64,000 bases of DNA from Nepenthes gracilis. Lineage: Eukaryota; Streptophyta; Magnoliopsida; Caryophyllales; Nepenthaceae. Below, piece after piece: positions 43,751 to 56,203 of the stretch. The stretch's first letter is position 1. Each line of letters opens with the position of its first letter. The DNA lies in the NCBI GenBank assembly GCA_033239525.1, contig BSYO01000010.1, positions 10,753,379-10,817,378 on the forward strand, given 5' to 3'. The notes under the pieces are model-generated. The model did no database searches, was not told where the DNA came from, and saw only the letters and a program-made list of their open reading frames with translations. The position numbers and the translations under genes are program-made.

Positions 43751-43907
43751 ATTATTTATCTGTTTATCTAATTCTTATGCAAACTTCTTAGCCAGATCAA
43801 ATTAATTTGATATTATTTATCCCCACTTGGCTTTCATGATGATATAAAATTTTATTTGGCTTATTTCTTATTTAATCTAATGGTTGTTAATTATAATAAC
43901 GGTAAAT

Positions 43908-44605
43908 TAATACGTTTTTATATTCAAATTATTATACAAATTATAAGGTCAAGAACCAGTTCACCTAATTTGACCAATTTGAAGTAGGTCTGGTATCCGT
44001 ATAATTTAAAATTAGATTCTGTATAACACTATAAATAAAAGGTTAAAAGATTGTTGGAAATCATCCCCGATTTATCTTCTGACACTTAAATCAATCGTAT
44101 TTCTTTATTAAAAGAGAGAAAGAGGATATAAAATGAGAATATTTATATTTATGTGAAGAGTATTAGACATGTGCGCTTGATGAAAAGTATTTCTAAAAAG
44201 AGAAAGAATGCACTTAAAGTGAAATATCCTGGAATTGTTATTTATTATTTTTTTATTATCCATCCTCTCTTTTTCTCCTGTTGGGAAGGACAGATATATA
44301 GAGTTAATGGGCAATTGACTTCCCTTGTCAACCACCTATGGAACCGCTTGGATGGATAACGGGATACTATTCAGCTGACAATTTCTGACTGACAATCGAG
44401 TACATTAAGTTATCTAGATAAAAGAAGAAAGTTGTTCACTCTGATAGGTTAGAGGAGATGCCTGTATAGGAAGTGAGCTATCCAAATATGGCTGATAGAT
44501 TCATCTATCCATTTTGGGATATATGGGCAGATTGGGATATCATTCAATTTTAGGCCAATTTTTTGATAGACCTTCCTCTTGGGCTGAAGATAACAATATT
44601 CATCA
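43908..44605 (-). mobile_element. Tat-2 3' LTR
   Basis: Direct-repeat partner of 52170-52873. On the minus strand it starts TGATGAATATTGTTATC after GGGAGACTAG. The far end reads as a C/T- and G/A-mutated version of TGGTGCGTCTTTGAATCC. It contains TATATAT on the minus strand near 44295. Confidence 0.85.
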
Positions 44606-45086
44606 CTAGTCTCCCATGTCAAAAGGCTTAAAATTCAACCTTCCAGTATGATGACCAAGAGTTAGTCAGCTGTCCAAACTCATGCTTCTAGTCTGAAGGA
44701 CTTCACTTGCTGGCTGGACGAAAACTATTAGTCCGATGAGCTTTAATAATCGTCCAGATGAGGGCTCCCAATCCGATGGGCTTCTTTTGTGCCGCCAATA
44801 GTAGAATTAAATGTAAGCCTCTTTGAGTCTTGTGTCGTCTTGGAATCATCCCAGTCATCATTAGTGGCTTCAGGCGATTAATGGCCTTCGGGGTGCTAAC
44901 ATGTATCACAGCCATGATGAGGCATGTCCTTTTAATTTCTTACTACGACATCATTTTAGTTCCAAAGGCTTCATTTGAATTGTTTGAATTCTTCCTTCCC
45001 CCACTCCTTCTAAAACTTTATCATTTTTCATTCTCTACGAATTTCCTTCATCTTCTTCTTACCTCAAAGTTTCTTAACCTTTTTCT

Positions 45087-47260
45087 ATGGCACCCGGCAT
45101 TAAAGACATTCAGTCGATTCTTACGTTGGCTAATGTCGATTTCCTCCGTACTTGATATAGGATTCCAAACTCTTAAATGTACCTTTTTCCTGGTGTGGGT
45201 GGCAAAGCTTGTTCCCCACTGGAGGGGTACATCACGATATATGAGACTCATTTAAAAGGAGGTCCACTTTCCAATGGCATCGGAGTTATATAGGATCATG
45301 GTGGCTCTACACATTTCGATTTCAAGCTTGCAACCCAACGCCATTCGTTATCTAGTTTCTATGTGCGCCTTCGCACACCACCATGGTCTGGAGTTGGACA
45401 CCAAGGCAATTATGGTAATCTTTCGTTTCCACCATGGAGCAGATTGGATCTCAATCTCTCCTTGTTCTGATTTTGTATTGAGCGGGGGAAATCCTGACTC
45501 AAATAAAAAGTGGAAGAATCGATTTTTCTTCTTGGCGACTCCCTTTGGATGTGAGCTCTTCAACGAATGGGGCCAAATTAGGAAATCTTTTTGTACTAAG
45601 GAAAAAGGTGCTTGAGAAAAAGGTTTCAAGGTTACAACCCAATGCCATTCATTATCTAGTTTCTATGTGCGTCTTCGCATGCCACCATGGTCTAGAGTTG
45701 GACACCAAGGAAGTTAAGATAATCTTTCATTTCCGCCATGGAGCAGATTGGATCTCAATCTCTCCTCATTCTAATTTGGTATTGAGTGGGAGAAATCCTA
45801 ACTCAATTAAAAGGTGGAAGGATCGATTTTTCTTCTTGGCGACTCCCTTTGGATGTGAGCTCTTTAACTAATGGGGCCAAGTAAAGAAATCTTTTTGTAT
45901 TAAGGTGCTTGTGAATGAGAAGGAGCCAGTGAAGGCGTTGACGTATTTCATTAAGGAAAAAGTTGATTTCTATTATCCAAGGCACTAGAGCAAGCAAAAT
46001 AGGAACCTCCTTCTAAAGGGTTAGATGTACCTCTTGTGCCATCGGCCCACAAAAGGAAATTGAAGAGAAAGTAGGGGCCACTTCACATAAGTGAGCTTTC
46101 TAATAAGGTGCCCAAGTATCAAGATGCCTTAGCTAGGTCCTCTTCTTCCGAAGATGACTAAGCCACCATTGGCCAATTAGTAAGAGAAAAGAGGCTGATG
46201 GAGAGGGTAGACCCAATTCCTTCCTCATCAGCCCAAACATCTGGGGCCATCTAATCTGACGAGGGTCATGAACCTTGGAGCCTAATGCTTTGCCTATGGG
46301 CAATCCTGAGGTTGGTGCAGAGGATAAGCCTATCCCAGCGCTAACCCTTGCTTCATATGGGGAGCTAACCGTCCAACCATATCTATCTGAGGAGCTCTTG
46401 CCCAATCTTTCTACTAACTTTGCCGAGAGAGTTTCATAGATAAACGAGATTCAGTCTGTGAAGGCTGAAGAGGCACCTTAGGTTGAGGTTCTGGAAGCCA
46501 GTATCTCGAAGGTGGCTGCTCCAGAACTTGTTGCTGAAGTTACTGATGTACCTTCTTTCGAGCCCCCAATGCCCAAGGCTAAAGATGAGGACGAGGCCGA
46601 GGGGAAGAGTCGAGATGGCTAACGTACCATGCCTTGAGGCCCTATATCCTAGGCCAATGAGGAAGTCGTATCCAAGGAAGCAGTCAAAGTTCCTAACTCT
46701 GAGCCCCCAATGTCAGAGGTCTAATGGGAGATTTTAATCGAAGGAGACATTGAGACGACAGAGGTAACTACTACAGAGCCCCTAGAACCAGAAAGTCAAA
46801 AAGTTTTAGAGGATCCTATAAGTGACTCTCCCGTAGGGAGCTCATCCTTCTCTGAGATATTGACCGAGTATCTCCTGAGTTCCTTTCTTATTTTATAGAT
46901 TTCTAACTTGTTCTCCTTTTAAAACTTCAAGAGTTGGCACATCGACTTGTTTCCACCGTCGACCATCTATCTTAGAGCTACATTGAGATGGAAAAGTTCA
47001 AGGTCATGGTGGAGCGTGTCTCTCATCTTGAACACGAGTTGTCCGAAACAAAATAAAAGTATGCTTTCTTTCGTGACTAGAACTTTAGACTTAAGAGCGA
47101 GCTCAGGTCTCCATCAGTCAAAACGACATCAAATAGATAATGGAGTACAAGTATTGAAACGGTATCAGCCTTTCCCAGCACATTATAAAGATGGTGGCTC
47201 CGAGTATTTCCATTTCTATTTTTCATCCAAGGAACACCAGTGCCCAAAATCAATTTGATG
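45087..47260 (+). pseudogene. Tat-2 antisense extra ORF (aORF), with internal duplication
   Basis: From ATG 45087 it reads MAPGIKDIQSILTLANVDFL, then GYITIYETHLKGG, PNAIRYLVSMCAFAHHHG and the NRFFFLATPFGCELFNEWGQ block, matching the aORF at 56204 in order. A ~304-bp segment is tandemly repeated (45318-45621 and 45622-45925), giving the PNAI(R/H)YLVSMC to CELFN stretch twice. The C-terminal region near 46980-47110 has the coiled-coil remnant RVSHLEHELSETK. Stops and frameshifts abound. It lies on the strand opposite to pol, between pol and the 3' LTR. Confidence 0.7.
45318..45925 (+). repeat. 304-bp tandem duplication in the Tat-2 aORF
   Basis: TTTCAAG.TT.CAACCCAA begins each copy, and both contain GATTGGATCTCAATCTCTCC and CGACTCCCTTTGGATGTGAG. 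The offset is 304 bp throughout. Confidence 0.9.
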
Positions 47261-47967
47261 TACTATACCGTCCCAGAGATGATATAGAGTCTTGGGAGCA
47301 TCTGCCAGAAACTTCACACGCTCATAGTGATCCTCTCCTAGAATAAAATTTTGTACCTTATACTATTTTTTTGTAAAGAAATAAAATCATATTATGACAA
47401 TCATGTCTATCTTCTTCTCTCTCTCTCTTTATTATTTATGCGCGGACACACACACACATATGTACATACATGTTGGTTTATATGCTGGCCGAATATTATA
47501 GCCTTCAATGTCAGTCTCTAGAGGTAACTTAAGCCATCGTCCACACAAGGCATTGGTCCTCCAGACATGTCAAAGGATATCATAGCATTGGTGTGTTTGA
47601 CTTAAATTTTTGAACTATTGTCAACTAATAATGCTATCTCCTTTAACCGGAGGTCTTCGCATTCGTGCTTTAATAAAGCTCCATAAGTTTTTAACTTTTG
47701 GCCTCATGAGAGCCGCTTGGTATCATGACCAAGTTTTACAATCCGACTTCATTAGGACCACTCAATAACATGGCCGAGTTTTATTGACCACTAAGTGATG
47801 GTTTGAGGGGCATGTAAAGAGACCTCACCTGACTTAGGGGCAACCTAAGTCATATAATTTTATGAAATAACGAACAATCATTCACATGAACAAAGAATAA
47901 TTGGATAATCATTTTATTAATAAAATGTAACACATTTTACAAGCATTCCCAGTGATGCATGCTAACT

Positions 47968-50819
47968 TTACTTAGGCCATACGTACATTTGTTGATAATA
48001 TTTTTTAAGGTTAGAAGTGTTCCATATCCTAGGGACAAGCTTACTATTCTGGGTTCATAACTTGTACACCCTATTTCAAATAATGGTTGAGACAATGAAA
48101 GGCCCTTTTAGTTGGGTGAGAGCTTGTTCTAGTCAATATTCTTGCTAGTCGCCTTAATACTTCTTAGGACTAAATCTCCCACTTCAAATTGGTATGCTTT
48201 CACATTCTTATTATAGTATCGAGCAATCCATTACTGGTAGGCCACCGTCTACAAATGTTTCATGTCTCTAGCCTCTTCAAGTAGGTCAAGGTTTTTCTAA
48301 AGCCTCTAAGAGTTATTGTGTGGATCAAAACATTTAACCTAGAGATTAGGCAGTCCAACCTCTACTGGAATGATAATTTTGGTCCCATAGCATAGGCTGA
48401 AGAGCGTCTCACGAGTCGGCTTCCTAGGTGTCATCCTGTATGACAAAAACACGGATGGTAGTTCGTCCATCCACGAGCCCATAGTATCTTCCAACTTAGT
48501 TTTTAATCTATGCAATAGTATACAATTTGTCACTTTTATTTGTCTGTTGGCTTGTGCGTAGGCAATGGAGGTATAAATTAGCCTTATCTTCAAGTTGGTA
48601 CAATATTTTATAAACCGCTTTCCAATGAATTGAGTCCTATTGTCGATCACTATGACCTCCAGAATACCAAACCTATACACTATACTTTAGCGGACAAACT
48701 TTATAGCATTCTACTCAATGATCCATGCTAGAGAGGCTGCCTCAACCCACTTTGTGAAATAGTCTATCTCAATTATCACGAATATCCTTTGTTCGAATGT
48801 AACAAGTAGGGGCCTGAGGATTTGGCAAGGCGACTGAAATGTTTGGAGTTCTGTGTGTGATTGATGGGTAAGGTTCTCATGGATATGGCAATTCTCACAT
48901 TTTAGTATAAAGTCTATGGTGTCACTCTTCATGGAGGGTTAGTAGTAACCTTACCATATGAGTTTAAAAGCAAGGCTCTTATCCTCAACATGGGATCTGT
49001 AAATACTAAGGTGTACCTCTCCAAACACGTAGTCAGCTTCTTTTCACGCGAGACACCGTAGGTATGGGATAGAGTACCCACATTGATACAACTTTTCTTC
49101 CATAATGGTGTACTAGCCTACCATCTTTTTACGAGCTTTGTCTTATCTTGGTTCTCAGATAATGTGTCATCAGATAGATATTTTCTATAAAGAGTCATTC
49201 AGTTTTTCATATCAGCTATCTACATAATCTTTGGCTTTGGATCGTCTATGCTGGAAATTCTGAGGACCTCACGCATTTTTTGTGGGTACTGCTCTGGGTC
49301 CTCGGTTGCTGTGGCCCTTACTAGTCAGCCTGCCTTTCTGTTCCCTTCCCTCAGGATGTGGATTACCTCCACATCGTCGAATCACAATATCATGCCTTAG
49401 ACTTTGGAGAGATACTTGCAAAGTTGAGGGCTGAAAGCCTCAAAATTTCCTTAAATTTGGTTAATAACTAGTTCTGAGTCATCGTAGACGATCAGATTCT
49501 TGGCCAAATACTTTTTGGCTAATTGGAGTCCAACATCATCCATTTTCCATTACTTTTCTTAACAAGAACTACGTTGGATAGCCAGCTGTGTACTTGACCT
49601 CCTTGATGAATTCGACATCGAGTAGATTTTTTACTTCCTTGTGGATAGTGACTAATTTCTCAACCGAATGATTCCATCGTTTCTACCGGATAAGTTTATG
49701 GTTAGGATTTAGGCCCAACTTATGGACTACTACTCTAGTTGGTATTCTTGACATGTCAACAAGTGTCCAGGCAATAACGTCGGAATCCTGTTAGAGAAAG
49801 CTGATTAGTTGGTTCTGGAGGAGTTCTAGTAAAGAACTTCCTATTCAAACACACTTCTCAAGATCACCAGGATCCAAGGGGATTTAGTCTATAGATTCTC
49901 CAAATTAGGCTTGCAACAAGGTGGTCCCGTCACGAAAGTCGAGCTTTTCGACTAGTTGGCCGGGAGGGATTTGCGTGACCCAGGACAGGTAACATGTCTG
50001 CTCGATTATTTGATAGCCAAGAATCTCTTCTATACCATATGGTGTGGGAAATTTTATTTTTTAAGTGTGGGATTAAAGTTACTACCAGACAATGATGTTC
50101 AAGAATGGTGTTGTAGATCGACAAAATATCTACTACCAAGAAGGAAAGTATCTTGGAGTTAGTTTTCGGATAAGTCCCCAGCGTGCCTTTTAGCTAGACA
50201 ATCATTTGAACGGGTACCGGCTCGTTGTCCAACCCATACATGAGTCCTTTGATGGGTTTTATTTAACTCCTTTTTAAACCCAATTTAAAGTATGCATTAA
50301 GATAAAATAAATTTTTAAAATTTCTATTATCAATAAACATCGTTTTAAGTGATAATCTATATCATCATAAAAAATGAGAGTAGATACAACTAAGGGATTG
50401 GAATGAGGAGAGGATACATGAGTCATATCTTAATTACTAAAACTAATAATATCATCCCTAACTCCTATCCTCGGTTTTCTTACGGCCAACGGTCATATTT
50501 GGGTAATCTGGGGCATCATTATGCATTGGTCGCGACATCACCATATTAATGACCTTGGCTGCCACTCGGTTCCTTGGCTGCTCGGTTTCATCATCATCTA
50601 CTCTTCTAGAGGTTTGTTTGGGTATTTGTAGAAATTTAGTGAGGTGACCTTTTGCAACATCCGACTGTTCTCAATGATGTGGCCCGCGCACTGATAGTAA
50701 TAACAATACTTTGATTAATCCCCTTCGTCTGAGTTCTTCAACGCCTTCGGTCACTTCAGAATTTTTATCCCGAATCTACATCAGAATATTAGTACGAAAG
50801 TCATTTAGGAGAGTCAAAT
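47968..50819 (-). pseudogene. Tat-2 pol remnant (protease, RT start, RNase H end, integrase)
   Basis: A protease-like region (about 50490-50280) leads to IPHLKNKISHTIWY (about 50060). The RT start FIKEVKYTAGYP (about 49620) is joined near 49545 directly to RNase H sequence (LAKNLIVYDDSELVINQI), so most of RT, including its catalytic Asp pair, is deleted. Integrase follows: KCENCHIHEN (48711-48932), IDYFTKWVEAASLAW, FGILEVIVIDNRTQF and QANRQIKVTN (48339-48680). The catalytic Glu of the usual ANGQVEVTN motif is Lys. The C-terminus VGDLVLRSIKATSKN ends LKKYYQQ near the TAA at 47968. Confidence 0.85.
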
Positions 50820-52082
50820 TCAGGGGCTTGAACCCCATTTGTGTTGTTGGCTCCACCTTCGGCTATTTCTGAGCCTATGGAAGCTTACATGGTCACCATT
50901 CTTCCTCTTTCCATCAACTATTCCCTGACAAAAATGGTTCACATGCTCCAACCGTGTTGCTTCATTGGCTTCTTTGGCCGTTATGTAAGCACGAGTAACA
51001 GTTTGAGTCTCCCGAAAAGTCCTTATTGGCCAGATACTTGAAGAAGTCCTCAAACTCTATAGTCAATATGAAGGCACTTAGCTTCACCTCATCAGTGAGT
51101 TTGGGTATCTTCCAGACCTCGGTCATGAATTGAGACCAAAAACTCTTCAATCATTTGTTTTGCCTCTGCTTAACACGGGCGATGTGCCATAGTTGCTTTT
51201 CTTCCTTCCGATAAGAGGCAAATTGTGCTAAGAAGCTGTTGACCTATTCCTAAAAGTCCAGATTGAGTTGGGTTGAAGTCGATAGAACTAAAATTGGGTG
51301 TCCCCCTTGAGAGTTAAGGGAAAGTATAGGTATATTGCTGCCACGTCTAGGCCTTGGAAGCTTAGGAAGATGCAAAAATAGTTGAGATGATCCATTGGAT
51401 CTTACTTCTATCATAAGGATCTAGGGCCGGCATCTTAAATTTGTGAGGGAGTGGTCGTATCCAGATCTCTATCATAAATGGTAATCTTCTTAAGTTCGCG
51501 GTTCATCCACTAGCGTTCCCTCCAAACACATGCTGCCACATTGTTTTTTTTTTTTTTTTTAATTTTCTCCTCCGTTTTAGGAGTTGCCATCCTTTTCTTG
51601 TTGATGTAGATCCTCAACTCCAAGACATTCTATGTGGTGTGAGAGGCTAGATGGCTTACAGCTTTCGAAAGGTGTTTGCTATGAGAAGCTCTTCCTTGGT
51701 CCGAAGGCCTCTTATTGTCATGGGAATAGCTAAAATTTCGCCTCTCAGGGCTATCCTGATGAGTCCTGTAACTTAGGCAACCCTTTACGTGCGATGGGAC
51801 CTTATTGCTCAAGGCAACTTGGGTCCCAAGATCATCAGGCTGATGATCATTCTCAGTGGGATGCTTCTTTCCCCTTTTCCTTTGCTTAGACATTGCTGTT
51901 TGAAAGGCGGAAGATGAAGCCCACTTTGGTCGTTCATCCAAACATATGTAGATGGTGTAGATGGCCTTAGAGATGTCATCCATCTGCATCACAAATGTGT
52001 GTATGCAAGGATCGGGATGGTCATCTACACAATTGCCCATGAGAGGACAGTTGCCACATGAGGTGGCATCTTTGATCGGCAT
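50820..52082 (-). pseudogene. Tat-2 gag remnant
   Basis: The ATG at 52082 opens 150 codons (MPIKDATSCGNCPLMGN...) rich in charged residues. Capsid-like pieces downstream read DPMDHLNYFCIFLSFQG, LTLKGDTQF and FYRLQPNSI (about 51420-51260), then LTDEVKLSAFIL (about 51090). An A/T slippage run at 51544-51561 and many stops interrupt it. Confidence 0.7.
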
Positions 52083-52169
52083 GCTAATTTGTGTCTAGGT
52101 GTTCACCATGTTGTTTTTTCCAAAGATATGGTAGTCAGACTTTTTAGTATTTTTTATAGACGACACCAA

Positions 52170-52873
52170 TGGTGCGTCTTTGAATCCAAATTATTATATA
52201 AATTAGGGAGCCAAGAATAGGTTCACCTAGTTCGACCGATTTGAAGTGGATCTAACCTTTATATGCTTCGAATTTAGGTCTTGTGTAACACAATAAATAA
52301 AATGTCAAGGGATTGGTGGGACTCATTTATTGATTTATCCTCTAACGTTCAAGTCAGTCATCTTTTTTTGTTGAAAGAGAAAAAGAGGATGCAAAATGGA
52401 AATGCTGATATTTATGTAAAAAGTCTTAAAGAGGTATGCTTAGTGAAAAGTGTCTTTAAAAAGAAAAAGAAATGCGCTTAAAATGAAACATCTTGGAATT
52501 ATTACTTGTTAATCTTTGTTGTTATCCATCACCCCTTCTTCTCCTATTAGAAAGGAAGGATATACGTAGAATTAAGGGGTAGTTGACCTCTTCTGTCAAC
52601 CGCTTATAGAATAGCCCAAATGGATAAAGGGATACTATTCGGCCGATGGTTCCTGACTGACAACCGAGTGTATTGAGCTGTCCGAATAAAAGAAGGAAGT
52701 TGTTTGCTCCAGTTGGTTAGAGAAAATGCCTGTATGGGAAATGGGCTATCCAAACAGGGCTGATGGATTCATCTATCCATTTTGTACTATATGAGACGAT
52801 TGGGACATCATTTAATTCTGAGTTAATTCTTTGATAAACCTTTAGCATGCGCCGGAGATAACGATACTCATCA
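52170..52873 (-). mobile_element. Tat-2 5' LTR
   Basis: The + strand starts TGGTGCGTCTTTGAATCC and ends GATACTCATCA. On the minus strand its 3' end is followed by TTGGTGTCGTC at the primer site position. Confidence 0.85.
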
Positions 52874-52878
52874 CAAAC

Positions 52879-54674
52879 ATACTTATTTTCCCTCATAGAT
52901 TATAGTAATTATTAAGTAAAATGTATAATAATTCATAACCGTTGGATTTTATTATATGTATTATATTATATATTGCGTATTTAAGATTTTGACTGTATAT
53001 ATATATTTTTGATAAGTAATTAATTACATTAAAAATTTAATAAAATATACACAGCAATATTATTTACCAAGTGTTTTGCCGACTTGGGTAGAGAAACATA
53101 GAGACAAGGAGACCCTAAAGCCATGACGAACGTCATTAATAAAGAAAATTACATAATCGGAAATGGCTTTTGAAAAGCAAACCTAACACTGCGCTTGATA
53201 CGCTCGCTGAAAGAACGGCAATTGAGTTGTAAATCAAGCGCGACAATCTCTTGTCCTAATCGGCATATGATATGCCAAGTCAGCAAGGACACACCAGCCT
53301 CCAGCAAGACGGCGATCGAGCCTGATCAACATGCCAAACCCACATAGCCAAATAGCAGTTGAAGTACGCATTCTCACACTTCAATTTTACCTCCATTTGA
53401 AATCAGCAAAATTGCTCACACACCAAATCGGCATGTGAAGTCGGCAATTTACCCTCCAAACCAAACCGGCAAAAAGATTCCACGTCAGTCAAACTATCCA
53501 CCGCAAACCAAACCGGCATCCACCACACGCCAGATCGGGCAAAGGCAAAAAGGCACCCGGCCACGTCAGCAAATCTGCATCAGCAATAATGCAATCGGCC
53601 TTTACTTCAGAACAACCAAAATACCTACATACTGGTAGTTACCATGAGATGACATGCCACTTCAGCAGGGCTACCCATCCTTTGATTTACGCCATTGAAA
53701 TGCCAAGTCAGCAACGCTAAACCATTCACCATGCCAAACCCGCACAGTCAACCAGCAATTGAAGTACACATTCCTGCACTTCAATTTAAACTCCATTAGG
53801 AAATGGCAATTTTGCTCTCACACCAAGACTGCGTTTTTTTTTTTTCTCGACAGCAAAAAGTTGCTAATATTGGTTTTTTGGTTTCAGCTTATTTTTTTGA
53901 TACTCCTAAATTAAATATGCAATTTCATATATTGTTAAATATGATTAAAAAGCCTCAAAAATCATTAGATTTATAGCTCTATAGCAAAGAAATGACAATA
54001 ACCCATTTATGAATCAAACCCAACCTGTTTTTAAAGTTACAGAGCAAATGGATGAAGAAGAAAAGATCTAGCACTGGGAGGAGAAGCACGCTCTAATTAG
54101 GATGGAAGCCACTCGTATTGCATCAGTCAACATACGTTCAGCAAAATCGCTCGCTCACAAATATAAAAGAGTACGACGTAATTTTAAGTCAGGATTATAC
54201 GCGTAAAATTTATGAGATAATTTGGAAATTCAGAATTTTGTCTCTACTGACTAAAAATAAAATAAAAATCCTATGAGAAATATTAAAGTGCTTTTTAACT
54301 AATATAAAAATAAAATATAGACAATGACGGTAAATAAAGTAACAAAAACTAATTATAAATAAAGGTTTGTTAAAAAAAAAAGTATTTGAAAAAACGTAAC
54401 AGAAGCTATAAATTGAAAATTTTATTTTTTGTTATAAATGTGTTGCTTATGTTAATATGAATAAGTTTGGTAAATTAAACGAAAAACAATGCAAAAACTA
54501 AATTAAAAACTAAATATTGACAATAACTTTTGAAGAGTAATAACAAAAATAATAATTTTTTATCTGAATAGGCAGATGATTGTTAGCGGAAAAATAAAAA
54601 TAAATAAGATTAAATCAACATGTGCAATAACTTAAAAAACGAAATCTTAAATCACACAATATATATATATATAT
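52879..54674. other. Spacer between Tat-2 and Tat-3
   Basis: AT-rich and without recognised gene. It contains a ~100-bp direct repeat (53328-53430 and 53729-53830), and 53400-53600 is rich in AAACCGGCA and CGTCAGCA words. Confidence 0.5.
53328..53830. repeat. Pair of ~100-bp direct repeats 401 bp apart
   Basis: CATGCCAAACCC, GCA.TTGAAGTAC.CATTC and CACTTCAATTT through CTCACACCAA occur in both 53328-53430 and 53729-53830. Confidence 0.75.
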
Positions 54675-55761
54675 TGATGTGTATCTGGATTTGACTTCGA
54701 ACAGATTTAGATTCGCTTGATTGTTTGGATTTGGCTCCGTTCTTCGAGTCTGGACCCTGCACACTGCTACAATAAACAAGAAGTTAGGTGTTGGCGGGAT
54801 GTTGTCCCACCGAAAACACTCCGACGCTTAAGTCAGCAACAAACCTTCGAATTTAAAAAAGGTAAACTGAAGAGTAAAACGAGATAGATAGCAAGATTAA
54901 GATCGGCGGGAGTGTTAGCCTTTAGATGTAAGAGACGTTCCTGTGACTCATCGAAAGTGTGGTTTCCTAACTCGATGTTCGCAAGGAACCAGTGGGAAGC
55001 TACGTCTTGGAAGCATGGAAGTTTTGAAGGATGGATATCAGGGAGTGGAAGAAATCTCTGCAATTTGAAGGCTTGGAGTGGGGTTAGCGAAGTAAGCAAT
55101 TGTTCGCTTAAGTACGAGCATAAGTATGCTTAAGGATTTTTATAGTAGCACTGTGTTGTCTTTTTTGCGTCTGTGATCGTGTCCCTTAGAGTGGAGACTC
55201 TGTGGGGTCATATAGACGGTGGGGAGGGCGACCTTCATTGGTCAAGAAGGCGTGATCCTTGCCTTGAGTTGGGCGTCCTTCCTTGAGCAGGAAGGTTTGA
55301 CTAGCACAATCTGATGGGATCGTTTCCTTTCTGAGCGGGTAACGGGTCTCCAGATTATTTGCCTTCTTCTATGCCTTTATTATCGTTAGGCTCCATCGTA
55401 AGCAGGAAGAGAGAACCTGGCGCCCTTCTCATGGGAAGGGCGCAAAATCTGTTGATGCCTTCTTTAGAGGAGATTGGCTTCAAGGAAGACGTGAAATTAG
55501 GGAAACGACAGTTGCTTGTTATGTACGGAAACGTTCGCCAAACTGGGTCTGGTCCATATTAGGTTTTATGTCTTTTTGCGGTTTGCTGCTGCAGTGCTTC
55601 CGGTCAGCAGGAATATTGACCGTCTTAAGGGTGCGCATTGGCCGCCTGGTTGGCGCTCCACGCGGTCAACGCTAACGTTGACCGTCTAACATGCGTCTGA
55701 ATTTTTTTAGACTTTAGGCCATTTTTCTTATTGGGCTTGCCTGGTATGGGCTTACCCATCA
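54675..55761 (-). mobile_element. Tat-3 3' LTR
   Basis: On the minus strand it starts TGATGGGTAAGCCCATACC right after the purine tract TTGGGGGCTAG (55762-55772) and probably ends GATACACATCA at 54675 next to an (AT)n run. The right boundary is firm; the left is inferred from the TG..CA rule. Confidence 0.7.
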
Positions 55762-56203
55762 CTAGCCCCCAATGCCGGTGGTCTTGATTATGGCCTCCGA
55801 CATGTTCATGATGGGATGCGCTTGTTTTTGCTGACGAAGTCGTTGCCTGTCTAATGAGGAGCCTTGAGTACTTCTAAAATATTGACCGGGTTTGTTGACC
55901 ATTTTTGAAAAATCTCCGGGCAACTTGGAGAAGGAAGCGCTGGCCATTAGCCGTCCTGTCAAAAAAGTGTGCCACGTGTCTTCATGCCGTATGCTCAAGA
56001 TCCTGGTATTTAATGAGCCGAAGGATCTGATTCGACAGCCCCTTTTGGGGAACATGTGACGGTAATGATGGTGCATGCTTTTGAGGCTGTTTTTGTATTC
56101 ATACGGGTTTTTAAATCTTCAGCTTGTTTTATTTTGAATTTTCTGCGCCTTCCTTCGTTTCTTCGTCTTCCTTATCCCACAGAAGAAAACCCTAACTCTA
56201 ATC

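Larger units (their letters stand above)
43908..52873 (-). mobile_element. Tat-lineage Ty3/gypsy element, both LTRs present (Tat-2)
   Basis: In element orientation it has a 5' LTR 52170-52873, a primer site region TTGGTGTCGTCTATA (a decayed TTGGCGCCGTCTGTG-type sequence), gag 50820-52082, pol 47968-50819, an antisense extra ORF 45087-47260, a purine tract and a 3' LTR 43908-44605. The LTRs differ at about a fifth of positions by eye, so the insertion is old. Flanking pentamers TAAAT and CAAAC differ by two C/T transitions and probably represent the target duplication. Most of RT is deleted. The element ends 296 bp before the SSADH start codon, in the same orientation as that gene. Confidence 0.87.
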
